From: Flavobacterium phragmitis
GTDB taxonomy: Bacteria; Bacteroidota; Bacteroidia; Flavobacteriales; Flavobacteriaceae
Assembly: GCF_900112575.1 (NCBI RefSeq)
Contig: NZ_FOMH01000001.1
Span: 572,543-636,542, forward strand
Length of the DNA: 64,000 nucleotides
Direction of reading: 5' to 3'
This document shows positions 55,627 through 64,000 of this stretch, in pieces; the first letter of the stretch is position 1; each line of letters opens with the position of its first letter. Made by a program: the position numbers and the translations under genes. Below the pieces are notes generated by a model. It saw nothing but the letters and a program-made list of their open reading frames with translations. It had not been told where the DNA came from and searched no databases.

Positions 55627-56549
55627 AAATTGAATCGGAAATAGAGAAAGTCTCGAGTTTTCAGCATCTTGAAATGCTGGCAAATCAGGTTGTGGAAGGT
55701 TTTATATCCGGAATGCACAAGAGTCCGTTTCATGGATTTTCGGCCGAATTTGCCGAGCATAAAGTCTATAATGCAGGAGAAAGCACCAAACATATCGATT
55801 GGAAATTATTCGCCAAAACCGATCGTTTGTATACGAAACGTTTTGAGGAAGAAACCAATTTACGCTGTCATTTGATTGTCGATAATTCGTCGTCAATGCA
55901 CTATCCAGAATTGAAATCGAATCAGCCTTTTTACGAAAAGAAGATTGGGTTTGCGGTTTTGGCTTCGGCGGTTTTAATGAATATTTTAAAGAAACAGCGC
56001 GATGCCGTTGGTTTGAGCGTTTTCTCGGATAAATACGAATATTACGCTCCGGAAAAAGGAAGCGACCGTCACCACAGAATGCTTTTGAATAAACTGGAAG
56101 AATTATTGGTTCAGCCAAAAGTCAAAAAAACGACTGATACGATTACGTATTTGCATCAAATTGCGGAGAAAATGCACCGTCGTTCGATGATTATCTTGTT
56201 TACCGATATGTTTCAAACGCAGGATGACGAGAAATTATTCAACGCTTTACAACATTTAAAACACAATAAACATAAAGTGGTTTTGTTTCATGTAGTTGAT
56301 AATGAGACCGAATTGAAATTTGATTTTGACAATTCACCAAGAAAATTTATCGACTTAGAATCAGGCGAAGAGGTTTCAATTTTTGCAGATAATGTAAAAG
56401 CAGAATATGAAAAAAGGGTAGAAGCCTATTTTAAAAACCTGGCTTTAACCTGTGCGAAGAACCAAATTAAGTACGTTTCGGTAAATGTGGGCGATAATTT
56501 TGAAAAAATATTGACTACTTATTTGGTTGAAAAACAAAACTTTGGATAA
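55623..56549 (+). CDS. DUF58 protein (vWA-like)
   Basis: 308 residues, no signal peptide. DUF58 signature VYNAGESTKHIDWKLFAKTDRLYTKRFEEETNL, then a vWA-like fold whose MIDAS-like motif is VDNSSSMHY. DUF58 proteins usually work with MoxR AAA+ ATPases and membrane vWA proteins; none is adjacent here. Translationally coupled to the aminopeptidase by the ATGA overlap at 55623. Confidence 0.87.
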   Translation: MKIESEIEKVSSFQHLEMLANQVVEGFISGMHKSPFHGFSAEFAEHKVYNAGESTKHIDWKLFAKTDRLYTKRFEEETNLRCHLIVDNSSSMHYPELKSNQPFYEKKIGFAVLASAVLMNILKKQRDAVGLSVFSDKYEYYAPEKGSDRHHRMLLNKLEELLVQPKVKKTTDTITYLHQIAEKMHRRSMIILFTDMFQTQDDEKLFNALQHLKHNKHKVVLFHVVDNETELKFDFDNSPRKFIDLESGEEVSIFADNVKAEYEKRVEAYFKNLALTCAKNQIKYVSVNVGDNFEKILTTYLVEKQNFG

Positions 56550-56587
56550 TGATTTTAAAAAATATTTAATTTTTTTTACAAAAAGGC

Positions 56588-56617
56588 TTGCAGAAATGAA
56601 ATTCTGTTATATCTTTG
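56588..56617 (+). promoter_or_regulatory. Promoter for tRNA-Asp
   Basis: TTG (56588-56590), 19 nt, TATCTTTG (56610-56617); start near 56623. Confidence 0.75.
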
Positions 56618-56635
56618 CAACCGCAATAACGCAGA

Positions 56636-56709
56636 GGTTTGGTAGTTCAGTTGGTTAGAATACATGCCTGTCACGCATGGGGTCGCGGGTTCGAGTCCCG
56701 TCCAGACCG
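56636..56709 (+). tRNA. tRNA-Asp (GTC)
   Basis: 74 nt. Acceptor GGTTTGG / CCAGACC (one G-T pair), anticodon stem CATGC / GCATG with loop CTGTCAC (anticodon GTC), T-arm CGGGTTCGAGTCCCG and G discriminator. The 3' CCA is not encoded. Confidence 0.95.
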
Positions 56710-56720
56710 CAATATTGGGG

Positions 56721-56748
56721 AAGCCTTTCTTAACAGAAAGGCTTTTTT
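56721..56748 (+). terminator. Terminator after tRNA-Asp
   Basis: AAGCCTTTC (56721-56729) / GAAAGGCTT (56736-56744), loop TTAACA, T6 run. Confidence 0.88.
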
Positions 56749-56749
56749 G

Positions 56750-57853
56750 CCCAAATACGGTATCTAAGATTAGTTGTGTTGTTTTGCTACGACTTTGTAA
56801 CTCGTAGCTGGTTTAGTAGTTAGACCAATGAAAAGCTTTCCACTTTTGTGGATGGCTTTTTTGATTTAAGACCTTTTGGTTTTGCTTAAATCCGAATAAA
56901 TTTTATCGCAAAGAACGCAAATCTTTCGTTTTTATAATTCTAAAATAGAAAAATCGGATCAATAAGTTTAATGTTGTATTTACACTTATAAAAAACTGGT
57001 AGGGTTTTCTAAAAGGCTTTAATTCAGATATCTGGATTATTTTTTTGTAGGCCCTTCTTCACAGCCCCTTTAATGATGCTTTACATTGTAAAAATTTGAT
57101 TTTTAATACTATGACGTAGATTAGGATGTTAAAAATTATTTAAAAAACAATAGCATTTTTTATTAAAACTTCTTTCGATCTTTTTAAGGTCTTTATTTTT
57201 AAAGGAATAATATGTTAGTTGTTGATTTCTAGTAATTTAAATAATTGTTAAATATTTGTTAAACCAAAAAAAGAAACAATTTAGCCTCTTTTGGGATGTA
57301 ACTTCCTTAATTATAAAAAAAATACAGGATTTTTCTTAATCAATATTGTTATTTCTTGCTCTTAATCAAGAAATTAGATGTGCTTTTTTGAGCACATTTT
57401 TAAAAACTGGTAGGTACTGGTGTTTATAGTTCAAGATTTGTCTTACGTTTGTGATCTAAGCAAAAGAAAAGTGAGTTTTATCCCATAATAGAAAATGTCA
57501 ATGTAGCATATTTCTTTTTTAGTTGATTTTAGAAATGGTTAGAAACGAATCTTATATCAATTAAATAAAAAAATTAGCTTATTATAAATTACTTCGATTT
57601 TGAAAGTTATTTATTAAAAGTCATTTTCAATAAAACTAAACAGATATTTTATATTTTGTTTTTTTAAAAATACCGCAATCGATTTAGTGAATTTTACATG
57701 CCAAACTATTTCTTTTAGGGCAGTAATGTAAAAATTTCTTCAAAAAAAATCCAAAAACAAATTAAGCATCATTTAAGATCAGGCAAAATCTGTACTGGTT
57801 TTAAATGAATTTGTATTTGACATAAATCATAAAACTATACTAACCCTATTATT
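56750..57853. other. 1.1-kb noncoding leader of the glycan locus
   Basis: AT-rich, no convincing ORF. A weak second hairpin with a T-run lies at 56832-56863 (AAAAGCTTTCCAC...GTGGATGGCTTTTTT). Direct repeats TAAAAAACTGGTAGG (56989-57003) and TAAAAACTGGTAGG (57401-57414) are ~410 nt apart, with a further ACTGG directly after the second and TACTGG near 57792. They are candidate sites for a glycan-responsive regulator, not encoded in this window. No TAnnTTTG box is seen directly before the ATG at 57854. Confidence 0.5.
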
Positions 57854-59710
57854 ATGAAAAAATCGATTATATTTTTTTCAATTTTATTTTGTTTGAACGG
57901 TTTTGGACAAACTAAAGCGAAAAACATTCACATTGAACCTATTAATTTTTCGAAAGTAAAAATTACAGATTCTTTTTGGCAACCGCGTTTAAAAAACCAT
58001 GCTGCCAGTACATTAAATACTTGTATTGCTCAAATAGAGAGCAATACAGGACGTCTTACCAATTTTGTGAATGCAGGGAAAAGGTCAGGAAAACATTCTG
58101 GTATTTTTTATGACGATTCTGATGTGTACAAAGCATTAGAAGGTATTTCATATACCTTGATTAATAATCCTGACCCAAAATTGGAACAGACAGCTGACGA
58201 CTGGATTAATAAGATTGCCAGTGCTCAGTTAAGTGACGGATACATTAATACCTACTATACTTTAACAGGATTGGATAAGCGCTGGACAAACATGGACAAA
58301 CATGAAATGTATTGTGCCGGGCATCTTATTGAAGCTGGTGTTGCATATTACCAAGCAACCGGAAAACGCAAATTGCTCGATGTTGGCGAAAAAATGGTCA
58401 AACATATGATGTCAATTTTTGGTGAAGGAAAACGTCATTGGGTACCAGGTCATGAAGAAATAGAATTGGCTTTGGTAAAATTATATTCTGTTACTAAAAA
58501 CAAAAAATACTTAGATTTTGCGAACTGGCTGCTGGAAGAAAGAGGTCATGGCTATGGCACAACTGGCGGTAATGGCGAATGGGATGTAAAATACTATCAG
58601 GATGAAAAACCTGTTGCTGATTTAACAGATGTTTCGGGGCATTCTGTTCGATGCATGTACTTATTTTCGGGAATGACTGATGTCGAAAAACTCGAAGGAA
58701 ATTCAAAATACACTAAGGCTTTAAATTCTGTATGGGATGATGTTGTTTTACGCAACATGTATATTACTGGAGGAATTGGCTCATCTAAGCAAAATGAAGG
58801 TTTTACAGAAGATTATGATTTACCTAATCTTGACGCCTATTCTGAAACCTGTGCCTCTGTAGGAATGGTTTATTGGAATTCACGCATGAATCAGTCAACA
58901 GGGGATTCTAAATATGTAGATGTTTTAGAACGTTCTATGTATAATGCTGTTTTGGCTGGTGTTTCGATTTCTGGTGATAAATTTTTCTATGTAAATCCTC
59001 TAGCTTCAAAAGGTGACCATAACAGAAAAGCATGGTATGGCACCGCTTGTTGTCCAAGTCAGATTTCCAGATTTATTCCTTCTATAGGGAATTACATTTA
59101 TGGAACTTCAGACAATGCTCTTTGGGTAAACTTATACATAGGAAGTTCTGCTGATATTGCTATTGGAAATAAAAAAATGGTTCTTAATCAGGAAACGAAT
59201 TATCCATGGAACGGAGATGTAAAACTTACTGTTCAGTCTTTATCTGCTCCACTTAAAAAAGAAATAAGGCTGAGAATCCCGGCCTGGTGCAAAAAATATT
59301 CCATAGCCTTAAATGGTAAAACTGTTACAAACCTTGTTTTAGAAAAGGGATATGCTGTTTTGGAAAAAGAATGGAAAAGTGGAGATCAAATTACCCTTTC
59401 AATGGATATGCCTGTTGAAATTGAGAAAGCGGACGATCGTGTAAAAGAAGATTTGGGAAAAAGGGCCATTCAAAGGGGACCAATCGTGTATTGTCTAGAA
59501 GAAGAAGATAATAAAGCCAATTTTGGTTTTGAAAACCTCACTAAAGATACTAAGTTTGAAACTTTCTATAACCCTGATTTACTGGGTGGTATTATGCAAA
59601 TCAAAACGGACGCCAGTCCTAAAGATGTATTAAACTTCATTCCTTACTATTCGTGGGATAATAGGGCTGACAGTAAAATGAAAGTCTGGATTGATTACAA
59701 AGACAAATAA
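57854..59710 (+). CDS. GH127 beta-L-arabinofuranosidase
   Basis: 618 residues, signal peptide to ~18 (FCLNGFGQ). Catalytic features by analogy with HypBA1: acid/base Glu in QNEGFTEDYDLPN, Glu and Cys of the zinc site in AYSETCASVGM, and the paired Cys CCPSQISRF, one of them the nucleophile. It releases L-arabinofuranose. First gene of a locus with a second GH127-like gene and SusC. Confidence 0.9.
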   Translation: MKKSIIFFSILFCLNGFGQTKAKNIHIEPINFSKVKITDSFWQPRLKNHAASTLNTCIAQIESNTGRLTNFVNAGKRSGKHSGIFYDDSDVYKALEGISYTLINNPDPKLEQTADDWINKIASAQLSDGYINTYYTLTGLDKRWTNMDKHEMYCAGHLIEAGVAYYQATGKRKLLDVGEKMVKHMMSIFGEGKRHWVPGHEEIELALVKLYSVTKNKKYLDFANWLLEERGHGYGTTGGNGEWDVKYYQDEKPVADLTDVSGHSVRCMYLFSGMTDVEKLEGNSKYTKALNSVWDDVVLRNMYITGGIGSSKQNEGFTEDYDLPNLDAYSETCASVGMVYWNSRMNQSTGDSKYVDVLERSMYNAVLAGVSISGDKFFYVNPLASKGDHNRKAWYGTACCPSQISRFIPSIGNYIYGTSDNALWVNLYIGSSADIAIGNKKMVLNQETNYPWNGDVKLTVQSLSAPLKKEIRLRIPAWCKKYSIALNGKTVTNLVLEKGYAVLEKEWKSGDQITLSMDMPVEIEKADDRVKEDLGKRAIQRGPIVYCLEEEDNKANFGFENLTKDTKFETFYNPDLLGGIMQIKTDASPKDVLNFIPYYSWDNRADSKMKVWIDYKDK

Positions 59711-59778
59711 TCGGTCTTTAAAATCGGAATCTAAGACAGCTAAAAACTCTTCTTTTTTTAACCAAATAAAAATAAAAA

Positions 59779-61785
59779 ATGAAAAAAATTTTATGGATAC
59801 TATCAATGTGTCCTGTCCTTTTAATTGCCCAAAAACAAGCTAATAATACCAACTATCCTAACAATCGTTATCCGCTGACAGAAAAACCGTATGTAGAATT
59901 ACCATTAGGATCTATTAAGCCTATGGGCTGGCTTGATGAACAAATGAAGAGAATGGCCAATGGTATGGCTGGAAACCTCGATACTCAATATGCAAAAGTG
60001 GTAGGTTCCCGTAATGGGTGGTTAGGCGGTGATGGGGATGTTTGGGAACGAGGTCCTTACTGGATTGATGGTCTTTTGCCCTTGGCTTATATCATGAAAG
60101 ACAAAAAACTTATTGATAAAGTACAACCTTGGATAGAATGGACGCTGGCTTCACAAAAAGAAAACGGGTATTTTGGTCCTGATGTTGATCGTGGTCCTGA
60201 ACCTGGTCTTCAGCGTGATAATGCAAAAGATTGGTGGCCAAAAATGGTGGTTCTTAAGGTAATGCAGCAATATTATTCGGCTACAAATGACAAACGTGTC
60301 ATTCCGTTTTTGACTAAATATTTTAGATATCAGTTGAATGAATTGCCAAAAAATCCTTTAGGAAAATGGACTTTTTGGGGAGAACAAAGAGGAGGCGATA
60401 ATTTGATGGTGGTCTATTGGTTATATTCCATAACTGGAGATAAGTTTCTGTTAGATCTAGGAGAATTAATTCACAAACAAACTTTTGACTGGACAGATAC
60501 TTTCTTGAACAAGGATGACTTATTTCGTCAAAACAGTACACATGGCGTGAATTTGGCACAAGGTTTCAAGGAAACAACAATTTATTCTCAGGCCAATAAT
60601 GACCCCAAATATACTTACGCCCCAAAAAAGGCTATGAAAGATATTAGAAATACAATGGGATTTCCAACAGGATTATGGGCTGCCGATGAGATGTTGCGTT
60701 TTGGAAACCCAACACAAGGATCAGAATTATGTACTGCTGTTGAAATGATGTTTTCGCTTGAAAACATGCTCGAAATTACAGGAGATGTTCAATGGGCTGA
60801 TCAATTAGAACGTATAACTTATAATGTTTTGCCTTCTCAGGTTAGTGCTGATTATACTGAAAGACAATACTACCAGCAGATTAACCAAATTTCAATGACA
60901 AAAGAGTCCAGAAATTTTGTGACTTCTCATGGGAATACTGATAATTTAATGGGACTTCTTACCGGATATCCTTGTTGCACAACTAATATGCACCAAGGTT
61001 GGCCTAAGTTTACCCAAAACCTTTGGTACTCAACAATAGATAATGGACTTGCCGCATTGATTTTTGCTCCTAGCGAAGTTAATGCGAAAGTAGCAAACGG
61101 AACAAAAATCAAGGTGACAGAAACAACCAATTATCCTTTTAAAGAAGATATCAAATTTCAGTTTCAATTTATTGACAAAAAAGTAAAACAGGAAAATTTC
61201 CCATTTCATGTTAGGGTTCCTTCATGGTGTGAAAACCCAGAGCTTTTGCTGAATGGAGAAAAAATAACGGCCGAATTGCCTGCTGACAGAATTATAAAAA
61301 TAACACGCGATTGGAAAAATGGCGACGAACTGATTGTAAAATTCCCAATGAAAGTGGTCGTGAGTTATTGGTATGACAATGCAGGAGTTATAGAAAGAGG
61401 ACCTCTTTTATATGGCCTAAAAATGAATGAAAAATGGGAACAAAAAAATGATCCTGTAAAATTTGGCAATTATCATGAAGTAACTTCTGACTCTCCTTGG
61501 AATTACTGTTTATTGAGTAAATATTTAACTGATAAAACACTTCAGGAATCAGTTATAATCTCTCAAAAAACTGAAGTTGCTCTTTATCCATGGACAATTC
61601 AGGACGCCCCTGTTACACTCAGTATAAAAGCAAAACGAATTGTTTGGCCTGAATATAAATCTTCTGCAGGGCCAATTCAATATTTCTCACAAATTGGAGA
61701 TAAAACTTCAGATGATGAAGAAACTATTCAGCTCATTCCTTTTGGATGTACAAAATTAAGGATAACAGAGTTTCCTGTACGCTAA
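59779..61785 (+). CDS. GH127-like (DUF1680) glycoside hydrolase
   Basis: 668 residues, signal peptide to ~17 (LLIAQ). Diverged from the first enzyme, but keeps Glu/Cys in GSELCTAVEMMFSLENM and the Cys pair in GYPCCTTNMHQGWPKF. It may belong to GH127 or a sister family (such as GH146), cleaving another arabinofuranosyl linkage. 68 nt downstream of the first enzyme, same strand. Confidence 0.85.
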   Translation: MKKILWILSMCPVLLIAQKQANNTNYPNNRYPLTEKPYVELPLGSIKPMGWLDEQMKRMANGMAGNLDTQYAKVVGSRNGWLGGDGDVWERGPYWIDGLLPLAYIMKDKKLIDKVQPWIEWTLASQKENGYFGPDVDRGPEPGLQRDNAKDWWPKMVVLKVMQQYYSATNDKRVIPFLTKYFRYQLNELPKNPLGKWTFWGEQRGGDNLMVVYWLYSITGDKFLLDLGELIHKQTFDWTDTFLNKDDLFRQNSTHGVNLAQGFKETTIYSQANNDPKYTYAPKKAMKDIRNTMGFPTGLWAADEMLRFGNPTQGSELCTAVEMMFSLENMLEITGDVQWADQLERITYNVLPSQVSADYTERQYYQQINQISMTKESRNFVTSHGNTDNLMGLLTGYPCCTTNMHQGWPKFTQNLWYSTIDNGLAALIFAPSEVNAKVANGTKIKVTETTNYPFKEDIKFQFQFIDKKVKQENFPFHVRVPSWCENPELLLNGEKITAELPADRIIKITRDWKNGDELIVKFPMKVVVSYWYDNAGVIERGPLLYGLKMNEKWEQKNDPVKFGNYHEVTSDSPWNYCLLSKYLTDKTLQESVIISQKTEVALYPWTIQDAPVTLSIKAKRIVWPEYKSSAGPIQYFSQIGDKTSDDEETIQLIPFGCTKLRITEFPVR

Positions 61786-62012
61786 TCACTAAACAAAACT
61801 TGACCAATTTTTACAAAAACTTTACAAATAACCAAACACTAGCTATTAACAACCTAACCAATAAAAATATGAGAAGAGAAGAATTCTAATAAAACCAACA
61901 CAATCAATTTCAATGTCTCATTAAATGAGAAAATGAAGCTTTTTTAGTAAAGGCCAGGTATGCCTATGTCTAAAAAAAACTAAAATTATTATTAAAAAAA
62001 TAAAAGATAATC
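61786..62012. other. Gap before the SusC gene
   Basis: 227 nt without a gene. A 6-codon frame (ATG at 61869, MRREEF) and the dyad TCTCATTAAATGAGA (61917-61931) are seen. It could carry a leader or a processing site controlling SusC. Confidence 0.4.
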
Positions 62013-64000
62013 ATGCTAAAAAAAATAAATTTTATACTGTTTTTTCTTTGCGCAATTACAATGCAGGCTCAGCAGACGAACGTAAAAGGAAAAGTAGTTG
62101 ATGAGAACAAAGCTCCTGTTCCGAGTGTAAATGTTACAATAAAAGGGACAAATAAAGGAGTATCAACAGATATGGACGGAAATTTTTCGATTTCATTATC
62201 AAAAGATCAAACACTTGTTTTTTCTTCTGTTGGTTTTGAAAATAAGGAAGTTGTATATAAAGGTCAGTCTTTAGAAACGATACAAATCAATAGCAAATCC
62301 ACTGCTCTTGATGAAATTATTGTTACTGGGGTTGCAAAAGGTACTTCTGTAAAAAAATTAGGTTTTTCTATTGAAAAAATTGGCGAAAAACAACTTAAAC
62401 AAGTACCGGCAAATGATGCGGCTTCAGCTTTGCTCGGAAAAATGCCAGGAATCAGATTGGTACCTAAAGGAGGAGCACCAGGTTCAGGTTTTGATATTCA
62501 ATTGCGTGGTGCAAAATCAATTACCGGAGGATCTGCTCCTTTAATTATTGTTGACGGCGTTTTAGATGGCGATATGAATATCAGCTCTGATGATATCGCC
62601 AATATTGAAGTTTTAAAAGGTGCGGCGGCTTCATCTCTATATGGCTCACGTGCAGCAAATGGTGTTATCAGCATTACAACTAAACGTGGTTCATCTTTGG
62701 CACCGGGTAAAGTTGAAGTCGATGTTAGAACAGAATACGGTCAAAACTTTTTAGGTTTTGTTCCTAAACAATCTAGTACTACAAATCGTATTATTGAAAA
62801 TGGAATTGTAACAAGCAATGTTTCTCCAGATCAAATCTACGATAACAAATACCCTCAGACTTTTGATCATGTTAAAGAATTTTTCAATCCAGGAAGTTAC
62901 TTAACTAATTATGTTGGATTGAAAGGCAATTCTAGTGATAATAAAATTTCTATTTACACTTCTTTGCAAACTACCCGTCAGGAAGGTATTGTAAAGATGG
63001 TACGAGGTTTAGACCGTACTAATTATAAATTAAACCTTGACTATAAGATATTGCCTAAATTAACTTTAAGAACTTCTAATTTTTATACTTCTAATAAGCA
63101 AGAAGGAGTGCAGGGAGATATTTTTGGTTCATTACTTCGTTCAGATCCAAATGCCGACTTAAATCTTCCAAATGCCGACGGAACGCCTTATAAAGTGAAT
63201 GTAAATACTTTTTCTGATGGTCAAGTAAACCCGCTTTATACAGTGTACAATACAAAAAATGAAAGTTCAAGCAAAACGTTGCAGTCTCTTTTTAGTTTAG
63301 ATTATGATTTTTCTAAAGAAATAAAATTCAAAGCTTCATACGGATTTACAGCTGCAAATGGTTCAACATTTTATATGCAGCCAAAAGGTATGTTGAATTA
63401 CAATCTTGAAGAAGGTACTGGTTTTATCAGCAGATCAATGTGGGAAAGCAAACAAAAAAACATCACATTTGAAGGCTCTTACAACAAGCAATTTGGCAAT
63501 TTCAATAGTGTGACCAAAGCGCAGTTTTTATATGAATCCTCAGATTATAGCGATTTATATGGCTCAGCTTCAAATTTGGCGCTTGGAGGTTTTGACCTGA
63601 CAACAGTAAATGCCGGAGCAATACCTTCAACAACTTCATCTATAACCTCAACAAATGCGTATAATTATTCTTTAATTTCTGCAATTGATTATAAAGGTAA
63701 ATATATTTTTGATGGATTAATCCGTCGTGATGCTTCTTCTTTGTTTGGTCCTGATGTAAGATGGCAGACTTTCTATCGTCTTTCTGGAGCATGGCGTATT
63801 TCAGAAGATTTCAAAATAAACGGAATTGATGAATGGAAATTGAGATCTTCTTATGGAATAGCAGGTTTAAGACCTCCTTATGGAGCTATTTATGAAACTT
63901 TTGCACTTAATCAAGGCGTTACCGGAAGCCAGGAAACTTTAGGTAATTCAAACTTAAAACCATCATTTTCTAAAGAATTTGAAATTGGTACCGATATTAA
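62013..64000 (+). CDS. SusC/RagA-type TonB-linked outer-membrane protein (3' truncated by window)
   Basis: About 662 residues visible of a protein usually near 1,000. Signal peptide to ~20 (FFLCAITMQAQ), CarboxypepD_reg-like domain (~22-105, GKVVDENKAPVPSVNVTIKG), plug (~115-230: LLGKMPGIRLVPKGG, IQLRGAKSI, LIIVDGVLDGD, EVLKGAAASSLYGSRAANGVISI), then the barrel. Imports oligosaccharides with a SusD lipoprotein, which should follow beyond the right edge. The reading frame stays open to the end. Confidence 0.95.
   Translation, partial: MLKKINFILFFLCAITMQAQQTNVKGKVVDENKAPVPSVNVTIKGTNKGVSTDMDGNFSISLSKDQTLVFSSVGFENKEVVYKGQSLETIQINSKSTALDEIIVTGVAKGTSVKKLGFSIEKIGEKQLKQVPANDAASALLGKMPGIRLVPKGGAPGSGFDIQLRGAKSITGGSAPLIIVDGVLDGDMNISSDDIANIEVLKGAAASSLYGSRAANGVISITTKRGSSLAPGKVEVDVRTEYGQNFLGFVPKQSSTTNRIIENGIVTSNVSPDQIYDNKYPQTFDHVKEFFNPGSYLTNYVGLKGNSSDNKISIYTSLQTTRQEGIVKMVRGLDRTNYKLNLDYKILPKLTLRTSNFYTSNKQEGVQGDIFGSLLRSDPNADLNLPNADGTPYKVNVNTFSDGQVNPLYTVYNTKNESSSKTLQSLFSLDYDFSKEIKFKASYGFTAANGSTFYMQPKGMLNYNLEEGTGFISRSMWESKQKNITFEGSYNKQFGNFNSVTKAQFLYESSDYSDLYGSASNLALGGFDLTTVNAGAIPSTTSSITSTNAYNYSLISAIDYKGKYIFDGLIRRDASSLFGPDVRWQTFYRLSGAWRISEDFKINGIDEWKLRSSYGIAGLRPPYGAIYETFALNQGVTGSQETLGNSNLKPSFSKEFEIGTDI

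Noticed and set aside
56770..56865. Possible second tRNA remnant after tRNA-Asp
   Set aside because: GCTGGTTTAGTAGTTAGACC resembles a D-arm region, but no cloverleaf can be drawn; no copy of the tRNA 3' end marking an island is seen either.

Overview
The window looks like a chromosomal segment of a Bacteroidota, most likely Flavobacterium or a close relative. The evidence is a low-GC sequence, core promoters of the TTG-N19/20-TAnnTTTG type, a MurF-Alr fusion, TonB receptors with CarboxypepD-like N-termini, a SusC protein, GAFTDA-type sigma-54 activators, and many lipoproteins with a Cys-Ser/Asn-Asp start. This assignment is inference from content; no database search was possible.

Layout. 1-20.5 kb is mostly housekeeping: the C-terminal half of DNA polymerase III alpha (dnaE, cut at the left edge), outer-membrane barrels, a Gfo/Idh oxidoreductase, a prolyl oligopeptidase, a TonB receptor with a small His/Cys protein upstream, murF-alr, mscL, asd, an Fe-S set (mrp, NifU-like, ferredoxin) and an L,D-transpeptidase. 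20.6-28.3 kb holds a three-gene ABC export operon, with a sigma-54-like promoter and two upstream dyads, divergent from an NtrC-type regulator and its histidine kinase. 28.4-34.6 kb holds an ATL-type DNA-repair protein, a LysE exporter, trmB, amt, a SnoaL-like protein, a lipoprotein with three His/Cys repeats, and hpf. 34.6-39.4 kb is a restriction-modification island: vsr, an unknown acidic protein, an HNH nuclease, a probable restriction enzyme and a C5 methyltransferase. Its left end carries an intact and a decayed copy of a small gene. 39.4-46.8 kb has an AsmA-like protein, trxA, a TPR histidine kinase with a LytTR regulator, and two lipoproteins.

47.3-52.9 kb is the most interesting region. 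It is a minus-strand cluster of a small HSYEH/CxxC membrane protein, two His-containing lipoproteins (DUF4625-like), a TonB receptor and a lipoprotein with an HDHDHD tract (AztD-like). Its promoter sits inside two identical 15-bp palindromes, TGCAATATTGTTGCA, 38 bp apart. I read it as a metal-responsive (zinc favoured) acquisition system. A smaller version (small CxxC protein plus TonB receptor) lies at 7.2-9.9 kb.

53.1-56.7 kb has an M1 aminopeptidase, a DUF58 protein and tRNA-Asp. After a 1.1-kb noncoding stretch, 57.9-64.0 kb starts a polysaccharide-utilisation locus with two GH127-like enzymes and a SusC receptor cut by the right edge. The sugar is probably L-arabinofuranose-containing glycan.

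Most intergenic gaps carry imperfect palindromes from at least five sequence families (GCCACGAATT, GCAGATT, CGCAAAG, GTCATTTCGAC/GTCATCCTGAG, CCTGCAAGGTTT), apparently dispersed repeats.
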